Assembly: GCF_051622035.1 (NCBI RefSeq)
Contig: NC_135365.1
Span: 8,474,001-8,538,000 of the forward strand
Source: Arctopsyche grandis
Taxonomy: Eukaryota > Arthropoda > Insecta > Trichoptera > Hydropsychidae
DNA length: 64,000 bases
Reading direction: 5' to 3'
This document shows, one piece after another, positions 22,357 to 33,576 of this stretch. The notes below the pieces were generated by a model, which was not told where the DNA came from, made no database searches, and worked only from the letters and a program-made list of their open reading frames with translations. Made by a program: the position numbers and the translations under genes. The first letter of the stretch is position 1; every line of letters starts with the position of its first letter.

Positions 22357-23759
22357 CTATTCTGTAGGCTTTTCCCCTGTGTGAGACCTTAAATGGCTCA
22401 CAAGGCTTCGTTTATGAGTAAATGATTTTAAGCAAATTTCACATTTGTGTGGTTTTGTCCCAGTATGCGATATTTTATGTGCCTTAAGGTTAGATTTTTG
22501 ACAAAATGATTTTAAACAGATTTCACACTTGTGGGGCTTTTCCCCCGTGTGGGACCTTAAATGGCTCACTAGGCTTCGTTTATGAATAAATGATTTTAAG
22601 CAAATTTCACATTTGTGTGGTTTTGTCTCAGTATGCGATATTTGATGTGACTTGAAAATACATTTTTGAGAAAATGATATTAAACAAATTTCACACTTGT
22701 AAGGCTTTTCCCCCGTGTGATATCTTAAATGTGATGCAAGTGCCTCTTTATGAATAAATGCTTTTAAGCAAATGTCACATTGTATTTTTATCCCAGTATG
22801 CGATTTTTTATGATACACGAGGTGAGATTTTTGATAAAATGATTTGAAACAAATTTCACACTCGTAAGGCTTTTCCCCCGTGTGAGATCTTAAATGTATC
22901 ACAAGTCCTTGTTTTTGAGAAAATGATTTTATACAATTTTCACACTTGTAAGGCTTTTCCCCCGTGTGAGACCTTAAATGTAACACGAGACCAGATTTTT
23001 GATAAAATGATTTTAAACAAATTTCACACTTGTACGGCTTTTCTCCCGTGTGAGACCTGAAATGTAATACAAGTGCATGTTTATGAATAAATGATTTTAA
23101 GCAGATTTCACATTTGTGTAGTTTTATCCCAGTATGCGATTTTTTATGTAATTCGAGGTTATATTTTCGAGAAAATGATTTTAAACAAATTTCACATTTG
23201 TGTGGTTTTATTCCAGTATGCGATATTTTGTGTGACTCGAGGCGAGATTTTTGAGAAAATGGTTTTAAACAAATTTCACATTTGAACGGTTTATCTCTAG
23301 TACACAAAACAAGTTTAGATTCCATGGGAAATGGCTTTGAACGAATTTCACTATTCTTTCGGTGAATTGTCGACAACGAAGGCTCATCGTCCCATCTTAC
23401 ATCTTCCAAGAAAACTTCTTCAGTCTTGATCTTCAAACAATCATCTAACCTCAGTTGAGACGTTTCGTTGCTTCGAAAACAAGCCTTTCGAAAGTCGATT
23501 AGCAATTCCAGATTGGTCTTACACAAAAGACACACCGAGTCCGGCAACCCGTCGCCTCTTTTAACCTGCACATGAAAGAAATAGGATTAAGCGGTGAGAA
23601 CAGTTAACCAATTGGGTCCACAATAGTTGTAACCAGCTGTAACCAGCAACTGACATTAGTTTGACAGCAGGTCCGAATGCGTTGTTCCAAACGAGGATCA
23701 CCGAAGATAGAGACGGAAGACTCGGCCGGAGCTGATCCAAGACAAAGCCTGCACTCCAT
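22357..23759 (-). CDS. ZAD-C2H2 zinc-finger protein, 11 fingers (gene 1)
   Basis: A predicted DNA-binding nuclear protein of 437 residues. Exon 1 (23759-23655, 35 codons) starts at the ATG of MECRLCLGS. Exon 2 is 23565-22357. The 89-bp intron runs from AAT|GTCAGT to ATGTGCAG|GTT, phase 0. The ZAD domain has its four zinc cysteines at residues 3, 6, 47 and 50 (CRLC...VCLLC). ZAD domains mediate dimerisation and are an arthropod hallmark. After a linker (FRKACFRSNETSQLRLDDCL...) come 11 C2H2 fingers of the form CEICLKSF-x5-L-x2-H-x3-H, joined mostly by HTGEKPYK and HTGIKPHK linkers. The protein ends HTGEKPTE, and its stop codon lies inside the 8-bp duplication of a hAT insertion. The open frame continues upstream as a GTG only because the intron is open, so that is not the start. 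Targets are unknown. Insect ZAD proteins include heterochromatin and transposon regulators. Confidence 0.85.
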
Positions 23760-23839
23760 CGTCTCTGTATTTAATTCTGACAACAACCTGATCGACTGGG
23801 CCTCACCTTGTTATTGTTTAAGTGACATTTCGTCTAAAT

Positions 23840-23911
23840 TTGGTACTAATTATACCAACTTTGAGGTGCCAACTTATACCAACTGCTCACAGACAACTCG
23901 TACCAAACTAG
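23840..23911 (-). promoter_or_regulatory. Conserved block upstream of the zinc-finger genes
   Basis: About 91-125 bp upstream of the start codon the gene strand has three AGTTGG words (AGTTGGTATA, AGTTGGCACC, AGTTGGTATA at 23884-23850). The same block lies at equivalent distance in all four family members (33192-33157, 39276-39242, 52175-52141). It may be a core-promoter element or simply shared ancestry. Confidence 0.45.
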
Positions 23912-23949
23912 TTGCCCACAGGTCATTCCTCAAAAGCTGTAGACATTGA

Positions 23950-24318
23950 CAAGCAGGACTAACGAGAGGGGGTAACAGATATGCGAATAATCAGAGCCCA
24001 GATTCTGAAAGGTAACGTTTGTAATATTCGATAAAATATATTTTGTATTAGAAAAATAGATTGAAATTCGTTCACATTTTTATTATATGCAAAAATTAGA
24101 TGCATTTTCGTTAAATTTCTTAGAAATTAATCAAAATTATTCGCATTCGCAGAAAAAACAGTTGATAGTTTTTTATCGTTGCCGACCAAGTTCAATTTGT
24201 GGAGAAAAGGGTCCAATTTAATTTAAAACCAGATCGAAGAATTATATGCAATGTTTGGAAGTGTAACTGTATGTATGTAAATTAAACCATTTAAGTACAT
24301 ATACATATTATATTTGCC
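23950..24318. other. Upstream flank of gene 1, no gene
   Basis: AT-rich sequence shared with copy B. Nothing else recognised. Confidence 0.5.
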
Positions 24319-24627
24319 CAGGGCTTTTTTCCCATGTAATGCGGTGGAACGGCGTTCCGGCACCTATTTTTTCGACATTTTTTTTATACTTCAATCGAAT
24401 ATTATTTTTTTAGTTAAACTTGTTAAGTTTCAAAAAATGAAGAAATCTCTTGTTACTTCTCAAACGCTGTTGCCGATTCCCTTAGTAAAAAGCCAAAAAC
24501 AATAACAGAAACAACGACAGAAAATATAGAAATATCGGTACAGGTTGATGTTCCTGAAACGTCCCAAGCTGATATTGAAGAGCAAAACCGAACTCAAAAT
24601 GATTGGCCTGATTGCTGGTCATAACTA
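24319..24627 (+). mobile_element. hAT element 5' part (CAGGGCTTTTTTCC end)
   Basis: Starts CAGGGCTTTTTTCCCATG, followed by the GGAACGGCGTTCCGG palindrome, then the N-terminal transposase scrap PETSQADIEEQNRTQNDWPD. It is interrupted by the GCGGACCG MITE at about 24628-24760. Related starts are at 33794 and 53240. Confidence 0.65.
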
Positions 24628-24760
24628 AGGTTCGGAGCGGACCGTGGTATTTTCGAGGATATTGTCACCCTTTTTTTTGCTCTATAGCTTTTTAGTACAA
24701 TTGTAATTGACAATAGTCAACCCTCTTTCCTAGAAAATAGCACGGTTCGCGCCGAAGCTT

Positions 24761-25200
24761 AGTCATTACAAAAAAAAAATAGATTTTTATTAAATAGATT
24801 ATAAAAATAGCCCTATACATATGTATAGGGCTTTTCCAGACAAGGGGGAAAAAACATTTGAGGGGGAAAAAAGATTGAAAAGACAAGACAATTTGTACAA
24901 TGTTTTGTAAGAATCGTCATGAAATGCAATAAAATAAATTCAAAATATTTTTTGCAAAAAAAAAGCAAAAGGGATAACTCGGACTTTGGATCTAACATGC
25001 ATAAGTACCTGACATGGTAATGCAAATGTTTTAGTTTGCATCCGCTACTCTCCCCTTAAAATATACAATATTTTTATTTTACAGTAGATGAATGGATCAA
25101 ATTGTACAAACTACTTTCAATATGTTTGTGTAGCAAAATCAATTCGTAAAAATGAACGGCGTCGAAATAATGTATTTAAGTTATAATTCTTCAATTACAC
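24761..25200. other. Duplicated spacer, no gene
   Basis: Contains the palindromic word CCCTATACATATGTATAGGG (24813-24832). It is shared with 35160-35530 and has no coding potential. Confidence 0.5.
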
Positions 25201-25622
25201 AGTGGCGTACCTACCGCGCCCGCAGACCCCGCAATGCGGGAGGGCGCCACAAAGCGGCGCGCCTTTTTTACGGATTTTTTAATTTGTTCTGTAATTTCTT
25301 TGTAATATGTTTTTAAAAACCTCTTATTTTTCTACCTATTTGCATCTCGTTTTATTGTATATACTATACATATGTACATACAATATTATATTTTGAATTC
25401 ATCCTCATTGTGTAATTGATCTATGCCAATAGGGCTAGAAGACTGCCGTCTTTTTTCATTTTTTGAACGTCAGTGCCATTTTTCAAACTATTTTCCAAGA
25501 ATTCTCTCTTATTCTTGTATATTTACTTTATCGATTTACGTAGTAACAATAGATGAAGTTTTGTGATCATGCGAAAATTCTCCTGCTTTAAACAGATTGT
25601 GCACTTCGATATATAGGTATAT
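25201..25622. mobile_element. Truncated copy of the 792-bp hAT MITE
   Basis: Starts CAGTGGCGTACCTACCGCGC preceded by CAATTACA exactly as at 35531, but stops at 25622, where a different hAT-type end (CAGTGGCGGCTCGTCC, from 25625) takes over. Confidence 0.65.
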
Positions 25623-25624
25623 GC

Positions 25625-26160
25625 AGTGGCGGCTCGTCCATACGCACTGCGGTACTGCAGCACCCCCAAGGAAATTGAGAAAAATTTAATATTATTATAT
25701 ACATACATAAATGTACATATGTATGTATATTATATGAAAATATCAATATTATTTAAGCGTGTATTAAGCTCGCCCGCACACCGATACATCCAATAATGAT
25801 CATAAATCGCGGTACTAATATCAGAAAGTGAGGCATCGTTTATGATTTTGTGCAGTACGGGTTTCGTTGGAATATGCCGAGTGGGCGAAGGAGGGGCGCG
25901 GGGAGGGAGCTCGCGCTAGAAGCTTGGTCTCGTTAAACTCCCGGCTGTACGAGACGTATTTTGCGTCGATGCGCGCGCCCGACACCTCTCACTTTTCCTC
26001 ATTCCTTCTGCTTTCGTCTTTCCTTCTACACCTCTTACACTTTCTACATTTCTAGCCTTCCTTCTAAACCTCACTATAACAGTTTTATTTCTTTTAATTC
26101 ATTTGGCAAACTATTTTTTTTAAAAGCGATATTTGCACCTATTTTCGAAACAGAATCATG
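25625..26160. other. hAT terminus then GC-rich unassigned stretch
   Basis: 25625 on carries a CAGTGGCGGCTCGTCCAT end without a detected partner. 25860-26000 is GC-rich (GGGCGAAGGAGGGGCGCGGG) and then CT-rich. No gene recognised. Confidence 0.35.
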
Positions 26161-26298
26161 ACTCTAACCAGTGGCGGCTCGTCCTAATGGGCTGCCGGGC
26201 TGCAGCCCCTCCTATAAAATTCTAAAATATATGTTTAATAATACATTTAATATTTTATTTATTAATGATATTTTTTTTATTAGTTGGATGGACGAACT

Positions 26299-26393
26299 AT
26301 TGGGGCCTTCGACAGAGTAAATATTACTTACATTATCACCCATATCCAAAAGGGTGATATTGTAAGTAATGTTGACCGTTTCGAAGACCCCAC
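26299..26393. repeat. Palindromic MITE-like hairpin
   Basis: TTGGGGCCTTCGACAG...ACTTACATTATCACCC and its approximate inverse (GGGTGATATTGTAAGTAATG...TTCGAAGACCCC) surround an 11-base loop, giving a near-complete foldback. Confidence 0.65.
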
Positions 26394-26492
26394 TAACTTG
26401 TATGGTGACAGATGAATTAAAATGTTGCTGTACTGGCTGTAAAGTTTTACAGCGCCGCCCTGAACGCCACGCAGCCCGGAGTCTCGGAACGA

Positions 26493-26538
26493 GAAAGAGA
26501 AAGAGCTATTTGCAACTGCAGATAGCTCTTTCTCTTTC
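26493..26538. repeat. 21-bp hairpin with 4-base loop
   Basis: GAAAGAGAAAGAGCTATTTGC (26493-26513) pairs with 26518-26538, one non-Watson-Crick position, loop AACT. The stem is long enough to be a small-RNA-like foldback. Its expression is unknown. Confidence 0.75.
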
Positions 26539-27020
26539 ACTCACTCTGCCGTTTTGGGCTGGATAGTCGGCAGCCTTCGCCTGTTAAACAACATTCATCT
26601 GTCAGTTTGTGTAAGATTTCGCGCGCTTGATCTTACATTTGATTAGTTGAATCGCACGATCACAGCTTTATTCGTTTTCGTTATTCTTAATTGGTTGTGT
26701 ATGAGCCCTCATCAAATCTTCGGTGAGTCGTTTTCATTTCGATAACAGCAAACTTTTTTCAAATCTGTTTAATTTTTTCTCGTAATTTTTATTTAAATAT
26801 ATTAAGATTTTTTTTCTTTCAAAAATGGGAGAAAAAAAGAATTCAGTAAAATATTTACAAAATTTGCACTTTTCGCGACTAGAACTTACCGAAAAAGTCG
26901 CTATAAAAGCATTAGGCTGCCTCACGCCCAATTTAATTATTTCACAGCCTGCTACTAGTAGATCCTTTAGTTACTCGCGAAAATTTAATCCAGACATCTA
27001 TAAAAAATACAATTGGTTAA

Positions 27021-27528
27021 GAGGGCTGTACACCCGAAACCTTAATTTTGTTACCGTTCCCTTCTTCGATATATATATATTGAGTGAATGCGACAATATA
27101 TATCAATATATATATATTGAGTGAATGCGACAGTTGCGCTTCGACCAGATAAAACGTATTTTAAATTGACAAAATCGAGGTTTCGTATTCTCCTATTTTC
27201 TCCTCCAAAACTGGACCAATTTTTAAAAAAATTTCATCATCGGTATGAGAAAGATACTTTCTGTGCATCTATCGGCGTATTTTTTTTAAATCGACCGTTA
27301 AATAAGCACGCTGGACTCGTTTCGTGGGTGTAAAAAAGAGGCGATTTTATAAATGTTTGGCGGCTCCTAGCTCCTATAAAAAATAATTAATCAAAAAAAT
27401 AATGCACCCAGATGCACCCCAATGGTAGATATCCATAGCATATTAAAAAATAATTTCTCTAGTGCCATAATTGAGGAAGGGAGAAGTATAGTACGTTTGT
27501 ATGGACAAGGCGCTGCTGTCCAGCCCTC
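27021..27528. mobile_element. piggyBac-type MITE, copy 2
   Basis: Same family and orientation as 2405-2924, bounded by TTAA at 27017-27020 and 27529-27532. The right TTAA is also the left target of the next element. Confidence 0.85.
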
Positions 27529-27532
27529 TTAA

Positions 27533-28487
27533 CCCTTTGGCTGCTACGAGGTTTTTCAATGTCCAAGCGAAAAATGCTAACATTTGTAATTATTTTGAAA
27601 AAAAATAAATATAATATTTTTTTTTACATACTTACTTCGCCGAACACTCGTAATTTTTATAATACTTTATATACATTTTTAAGAAGCAGTCGTGGACTAG
27701 TGCTCTCTCTTTCTGTCTTGCTTTTACATGCGTGCGTGCGAAAGAGATACCTACATATATACACTAAATAAGTTTTGACGATTGTTTTCCGAGGCTTTAT
27801 TCTTTTCAATAATCTATTTTTAGATATCGATGTATCCTTACAACATGCGATATATTCGAAACAGGTAGCGGTCTCTCTCTCTTTCTTTCTTGGTTTTAAT
27901 TGTGTACGTGTGAGCGAGACACACAAGGATGCGAAGTTTCTAATAATCAAATAATTTTTCAACATGTATCATAAACATTTTGTATGCATTTCAGTTGCAT
28001 TTGATTGATTGCATGAATTCGTGACGTCTCGTGACCTATATAATTGAAAGCGGATTTCTATTGTTTTTTGCCATTTATTTTAACTCTGCAAAATGATATC
28101 GGACAGTGAAAGTGATGAAAGCGAAATAATAGCTCCTCGCCGAGGAACTTGACAAATCAGCAGCTCTACTGATTCTGAAAATGAATTTATCGACAATAAT
28201 CAATTCCCAAGTAATAACTCCTTATATGACATTGACAACGAACCCGAAATTTACTTTGATGATGAACCCGAAATTGAAGAGCTTTTATTTAAAAAATTGA
28301 TAAATATTTATAAAGCTTGAAAAATAAATATAAATACGTATATAAAAAAAATGTTTCGTGCCACTGATGCGCTGGTGGCTCAAAGAAAGTATTGAAATAC
28401 GACAATTAATGACGTCAACAACGATCGTCGTAGCAATCTTCGCCGATTTCAAAACAACGATTTATCGTTGTTGTAGCAGTCAAAGGG
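27533..28487 (+). mobile_element. Internally deleted piggyBac element
   Basis: Ends CCCTTTGGCTGCTAC and inverted CCCTTTGACTGCTAC are flanked by TTAA (27529-27532 and 28488-28491). An ATG at about 28093 opens MISDSESDESEIIAPRRG, then a stop, then SSSTDSENEFIDNNQFPSNN and DIDNEPEIYFDDEPEIEELL to a stop near 28320. This acidic stretch is typical of the N-terminus of piggyBac transposases. The catalytic domain is deleted, so the element is non-autonomous. Confidence 0.75.
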
Positions 28488-28761
28488 TTAACGGGATGTA
28501 CAGAAAAAAACGTGTTATTTTGTTATCCGTGTCTTTTGTTTGGAGGCGAGTCGCCAGGCGAAGCATCTTGGACGAAAACAGGAGTTATTGACTTAAAACA
28601 TTTAAATGATAAAATTAAAAAAAACACGAGGGAAGTGTCGAACACTTAAAAAATGTGTGTAATCTCACGATTTTGGGATCGGCTAACATAAAAACCCATT
28701 TAAGCGAAGCTTATCGGCGGGAAATAGATAAGCATAACGAAAACTTTTGTCCTGTTATGAC

Positions 28762-28894
28762 TAAAGAGAGGACCCAGAGCGCGCTGTCCATTGTTCACAT
28801 GTTGTAAATGCATTGTTAAAGGTTTGCCGAACCTTTTTAACAAAGCAATTACAATAATGGAACAATAGACGGCGCGCTTCCGGTTCTACCTCTA
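28762..28894. mobile_element. Palindromic MITE in the hAT
   Basis: Bounded by GTTATGAC (28754-28761 and 28895-28902), an exact 8-bp duplication. The interior AAATGCATTGTTAAAGGTTT...GGAACAATAGACGGCGCGC matches the family at 14718 and 29896. Confidence 0.75.
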
Positions 28895-28992
28895 GTTATG
28901 ACATGATAGAACAATTATGGTGACATGTTTTAGACATATTTTCAGTGCAGCCCCGCCACTAAAAATTATCACGAGCCGCCACTGACTAACTA

Positions 28993-29660
28993 TTAATTAA
29001 GTATATCAAAATCAAGAGAAGTTGAGGCAATATTTTCAAGACCTTAAATCTTTTTCCGAAAATGCCGATAAAACAATAACAGATTCTACCAATTTACTGA
29101 ATACATAATTTTTTATTTTGGTTAGAACTTTTTCACAAATTAATACCGCATGTAGAAATTATTTACAACCAAATGCAATCTAGTAATATCGATGCATTTT
29201 GAATTAAAGAAAACTTTTATTCAAAATGCTTTACTAATGTCATTATACAAATACGAGATTATTATAGCGAATTGTCTTCATCTCAGTCTCAAGAAGCCAA
29301 AAATGTGTGCGATGTTATTATTAAGGACATCAAAGAGAAATGTACTTTGTCTAATCGATTAATAGCTGTGAAATTATTTAATAAAGAAAATTTTGAAAAG
29401 TACTGAAAGAAAATGCCAATGGAAGATCTACTACTAACCGTTGAATCATATCCAATGCTAGATAAAGAAAAACTTTAAACTGAATTAGAAGTGTTTTACT
29501 CAAGGAAAGAAATGCATAGTATTAATGATTTATTAATATTTTTAAAACTTAGTTTTGGAATCAATTTATGTAAAGTTCGTGTGGAAATAACAAAACTTAT
29601 TCAAATTCTGCTTACAACTTCAACTACCTCTGAACCAGAACGGTGTTTTTCATCAATACC
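28993..29660 (+). mobile_element. hAT transposase C-terminal fragment
   Basis: Scattered plus frames encode LSNRLIAVKLFNKENFEKY, KMPMEDLLLTVESYPMLDKE and finally EITKLIQILLTTSTTSEPER-CFSSI (to about 29652), the hAT C-terminal dimerisation segment (family: ...LLxxPxTxxxxERCFS). Several stops interrupt it. Confidence 0.7.
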
Positions 29661-29895
29661 TGTTTATACCTGAAGGGTATAGACATTTTGTTAAACAGTT
29701 TAATATTTGATTCATTGAAATGTAAGCACAAATCAGTAAAAAACATTAATTTTGAAAGCCATCCGACGTCCAGCAACTCGTTATATTTTTCAATGACATT
29801 CTCATTCATTAAAAGAAGCTTAACTTGATAAAAAACACTCAAAGAATCTTTGAAGAACTTTTCCACGACTTAACCATCGCACATTGTTGTACGAT
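29661..29895 (-). mobile_element. hAT central fragment, duplicate of 17935-18178
   Basis: The minus strand encodes MEKFFKDSLSVFYQVKLLLM and CLHFNESNIKLFNK, near-identical to the 18-kb copy. Orientation is opposite to the preceding C-terminal fragment. Confidence 0.65.
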
Positions 29896-30030
29896 GTACG
29901 AAGGGGCTGTTTATTGTTGAAAGATTGTAAATGCATTGTTAAAGGTTTGCTGAACCTTTTTTACAAAGGATTTACAACAATGGAACAATAGGCGGCACGT
30001 TTCCGGCCCCTTCAGATTCCGACCTCTAGT
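29896..30030. mobile_element. Palindromic MITE
   Basis: TAAATGCATTGTTAAAGGTT and its inverse around AGGTTTGCTGAACCT. The right flank has GTCATTAC (30023-30030 region). Confidence 0.6.
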
Positions 30031-30963
30031 CATTACAACAAAAAATAGATTATAAAAATAGCCTATACATATGTAGAGCTTCTCCAGACGACGGGGGAAA
30101 AATATTTGGGTCCTAAAAAATCTGAATGCATTTCAAATACAATATTAAAATATCTGATGAGACTCATTCTCCATCACAATTTGTACAATGTTTGGTAAGA
30201 ATCGTCATGAAATGCAATTAAATTAAATAAAATTAGCTGTGACCGAAAATGGATTCCGGACTCAGGAATTTAGTTTTCTAGTTTTCGGAAAATGTAGCAA
30301 AATAGTTGTTTTCAAGCTATGTAAGTGCTCTAAAAAATAATTTGGAAGCTTCTACATCTCTTTCAAAATTTAAGTCATTCATCTTAGGCAGGAAAATAAT
30401 CAAAATTATTAGATTCTACTGATGAAATCCATAATTGAATATCTTGTATTAAAAATTGTATTGCTTTTACTTTTTATTGTAATAATTTTTGCACAGTTTT
30501 TATTTCCGCATCCAATTTATATCCAAACTCTCCGCCTGTATATACTTAGATTATTGACGCCATAAACATCAATGGAGATTGACCATCACTCGCCAATTAA
30601 TTTGAGGTAGAAGTTGTTTAAATCCGGCTCCGGAGGGCGCTGGGAGGCAGCCGGATTCTGGTATACATATAATTTCGAAAGAGTATATATGTTTGTTTGT
30701 TCATGAGAGTTAAGTTAATAAAATAAACAATTGAATATTCAAATAAATTTATATAAAACAAAAACTATTCAAATAAATTTACTATTAGATTAGTCATGTT
30801 TAAGCGGTTTATATTATATTACAAACACCGAGCGAACCGGGTAAAACCACTATTAAATAACAAATTTAAATTTGAAAGAAAATTTTATTTAGTGTGATCC
30901 TTGATTCTTAGAAATAAATAAACGCGTTTGCTTATAATGTTGTTAGTAACAAACATAATGTTG

Positions 30964-32075
30964 TTAGTAACAACAACGAAAATCGCCTGTTTTTACAACA
31001 TCAACAGAGTTACGATCTTTTGAGAGGAGATGCATAACTCGACTAAATCTAGATTCAACGAGATAAGATATAGAAAATGCAGTGAAATATAAACTTGCCT
31101 TCTCCCAAAGCTGTAGAAATATATTCGCTATTTCAATGCTGATCCAAAAATTATCTTTATTTACATAGTTTAAATATTTCTTATGCATTCATATTTCTTT
31201 GCAGATCTATCAGACTTTCTTACCATTCGATATCAATATCAATTGCATTCACACTAAATGGATCAATCACCCAATCTGGAATATTTAGATTTGTAATATC
31301 ATTAAATCTAACTAATATATCCTCATGAAGCTGCTTCAAATGTTCAATATATATGGTTAGATCATCATTTTGTATTTCATTAGAAATAGTAGCCAATGAT
31401 TGAAATTGTGTTGACTCACGTCGTCCAATATTAATTTTGAAAAGATCGAGCTTTTCGAGTAATAATTACATTTTTACACATTATGAGATTATAACATTTT
31501 TCTTGTAATTATTTGTTTAGCAAATTAAATTTCTCAAATATATCTGATAAATAAAATATATTGCCTTTTGCACCAACCATTTCTTTCCCAAATTGGTTGT
31601 CACTCATATAGTACACAATACTATTCAAAGTATGACAATTACACTTCGATAACCAACGAACTTCCGTGTGTAACAGAAGGCGCTCAATATCCTCCTCGTT
31701 TTCTTCACATATTACATATTTGTCGAAAAATGTGATCTTATTTAAAAATGGTTCCCAAACTCCTTCCCAATCATATTTAAAAAATATTTCGCACATATTT
31801 TTTCAGATATGCGATAAATCCTCGATATATTTGCCAATCATTGTTGCACAAGCTAGTATATTTTCGGAAATGAAACGTATATTCAGTTTGATGACAAATA
31901 AAACATTTAAACTCTTCTGTCGATACTACAATATTTACATACAAAAATTTTAATCTGACTGTGCCTCCCCTATAGCTCGCCAAGCCTCTCCAAAAGTAGA
32001 ATTTTGGTTTGTGCCTCCCTGGAGAGGGTCTAGGACTCCCAAGGTGGCCATGTGGACCCAGGTAGAGAAACACTG
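30964..32075 (-). mobile_element. hAT (ZBED5-like) transposase remnant, copy B
   Basis: The minus strand carries LWEKASLYFTAFSISYLVES followed by RFSRVMHLLSKDRNSVDV at 31116-30990 (C-terminal block; the family has ASLYFTxFPTSYLVExGFS). VICEENEEDIERLLLHTEVR followed by WLSKCNCHTLNS at about 31740-31620 is the central block. The right terminus is at 32075, next to the ZNF stop codon. Confidence 0.7.
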
Positions 32076-32077
32076 AC

Positions 32078-33105
32078 CTATTCTGTAGGCTTTTCCCCTG
32101 TGTGAGACCTTAAATGGCTCACAAGGTTTCGTTTATGAATAAATGATTTTAAGCAAATTTCACATTTGTGTGGTTTTGTCCCAGTATGCGATATTTTATG
32201 TGCCTTAAGGTTAGATTTTTGACAAAATGATTTTAAACAGATTTCACACTTGAAGGGCTTTTCCCCCGTGTGGGACCTTAAATGTAACACGAGACTAGCT
32301 TTTTGATAAAATGATTTTAAACAAATTTCACACTTGTAGGGTTTTTCTCCTGTGTGAGACCTGAAATGTAATACAAGTCCATGTTTACTAACAAATGATT
32401 TTAAGCAAATGTCACATTTGTATAGTTTTATCCCAGTATGCGATATTTTATGTGATTCGAGGTAATATTTTCGAGAAAATGATTTTAAACAAATTTCACA
32501 TTTGTGTGGTTTTATTCCAGATGCGATATTTTGTGTGACTCAAGGCGAGATTTGTGAGAAAATGGTTTTAAACAAATTTCACATTTGAACGGCTTATCTC
32601 TAGTACACAAAACAAGTTTAGATTCCATGGGAAATGGCTTTGAACAAATTTCACTATTCTTTCGGTGAATTGTCGACAACAAAGGCTCATCGTCCCATCT
32701 TACATCTTCCAAGAAAACTTCTTCAGTCTTGATCTTCAAACAATCATCTAACCTCAGTTGAGACGTTTCGTTGCTTCGAAAACAAGCCCTTCGAAAGTTG
32801 CAATTCCAGATTGGTCTTTCACGAAAGACACACCGAGTCTTCAACCTGCACATGAAAGACGCGGTGTGTCTTTCGTGTAAGACCAATCTGGTGTCCTCTT
32901 TCAACCTGCACATGAAAGAAATAGGATTAAGCGGTGAGAACAGTTAACCAATTGGGTCCACAATAGTTGTAACCTGTAACCAGCAACTGACATTAATTTG
33001 ACAGTAAGTCCGAATGCGTTGTTCCAAACGCTCTGGATGAGGATCACCGAAGATGGAGACGGAAGACTCGGCCGGAGCTGATCCAAGACAAAGCCTGCAC
33101 TCCAT
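32078..33105 (-). pseudogene. Broken ZAD zinc-finger copy, 6 fingers (gene 2)
   Basis: Paralogue of gene 1 in the segmental duplication. Exon 1 (33105-32992) is intact: MECRLCLGSAPAESS... with the ZAD cysteine pair. The start of exon 2 is rearranged: a 30-bp inverted copy of the segment encoding VCLSCKTNL (32806-32835 versus 32862-32891) duplicates the acceptor-like TTCATGTGCAG. The second ZAD cysteine pair is no longer in frame. A one-base loss near 32519 shifts the frame after the first finger. The remaining six fingers (for example SFSRKYYLESHKISH, SFVSKHGLVLHFRSH) keep their codons but are not joined to the ZAD. It ends HTGEKPTE like gene 1. I judge it non-functional. Confidence 0.8.
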
Positions 33106-33576
33106 CGTCTCTGTATTTAATTCTGACAACAACCTGATCGACTGGGCCTCACCTTATTATACCAACTTTGAGGTGCCAACTTTATACCAACTGCTCACAG
33201 TCAACTCGTACCAAACTAGATTGACCTGTGGTCATTCCTCAAAAGCTGTAGACATTGACAAGCAGGACTAACGAGAGGGGGTAACAGATATGCGAATAAT
33301 CAGAGTCCAGATTCTGAAAGGTAACGTTTGTAATATTCGATAAAATATATTTTGTATTAGAAAAATAGATTGAAATCCGTTCACATTTTTATTATATGCA
33401 AAAATTAGATGCATTTTCGTTAAATTTCTTAGAAATTAATCAAAATTATTCGCATTCGCAGAAAAAACAGTTGATAGTTTTTTATCGTTGCCGACCAAGT
33501 TCAATTTGTGGAGAAAAGGGTCCAATTTAATTTAAAACCAGATCGAAGAATTATATGCAATGTTTGGAAGTGTAAC

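Larger units (their letters stand above)
20420..25622. repeat. Segmental duplication, copy A
   Basis: This block, containing zinc-finger gene 1, its hAT-filled 3' flank and its upstream region, is colinear and near-identical with 30023-35949. Copy B has two extra insertions (33577-33738 and 34291-35157) and a shortened finger array. The similarity ends at the boundary of another hAT terminus at 25625. Confidence 0.85.
26169..28984 (+). mobile_element. hAT element (ZMYM1-like) interrupted by two piggyBac elements
   Basis: Ends CAGTGGCGGCTCGT (26169 on and inverted ending 28984). The plus strand codes for the transposase N-terminus: MGEKKNSVKYLQNLHFSRLE from about 26825, then FNPDIYKKYNWL up to a TTAA. 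It resumes after the insertions as TGCTEKNVLFCYPCLLFGGE, then WTKTGVIDLKHLNDKIKK. The YPCLLF...WTKTGxxDLKHL signature is the TTF-type zinc finger of ZMYM1-like hAT transposases. Beyond about 28750 it is broken by a MITE. The flanking 8-mers ACTCTAAC and ACTAACTA match poorly, so the boundaries are probable rather than certain. Confidence 0.7.
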
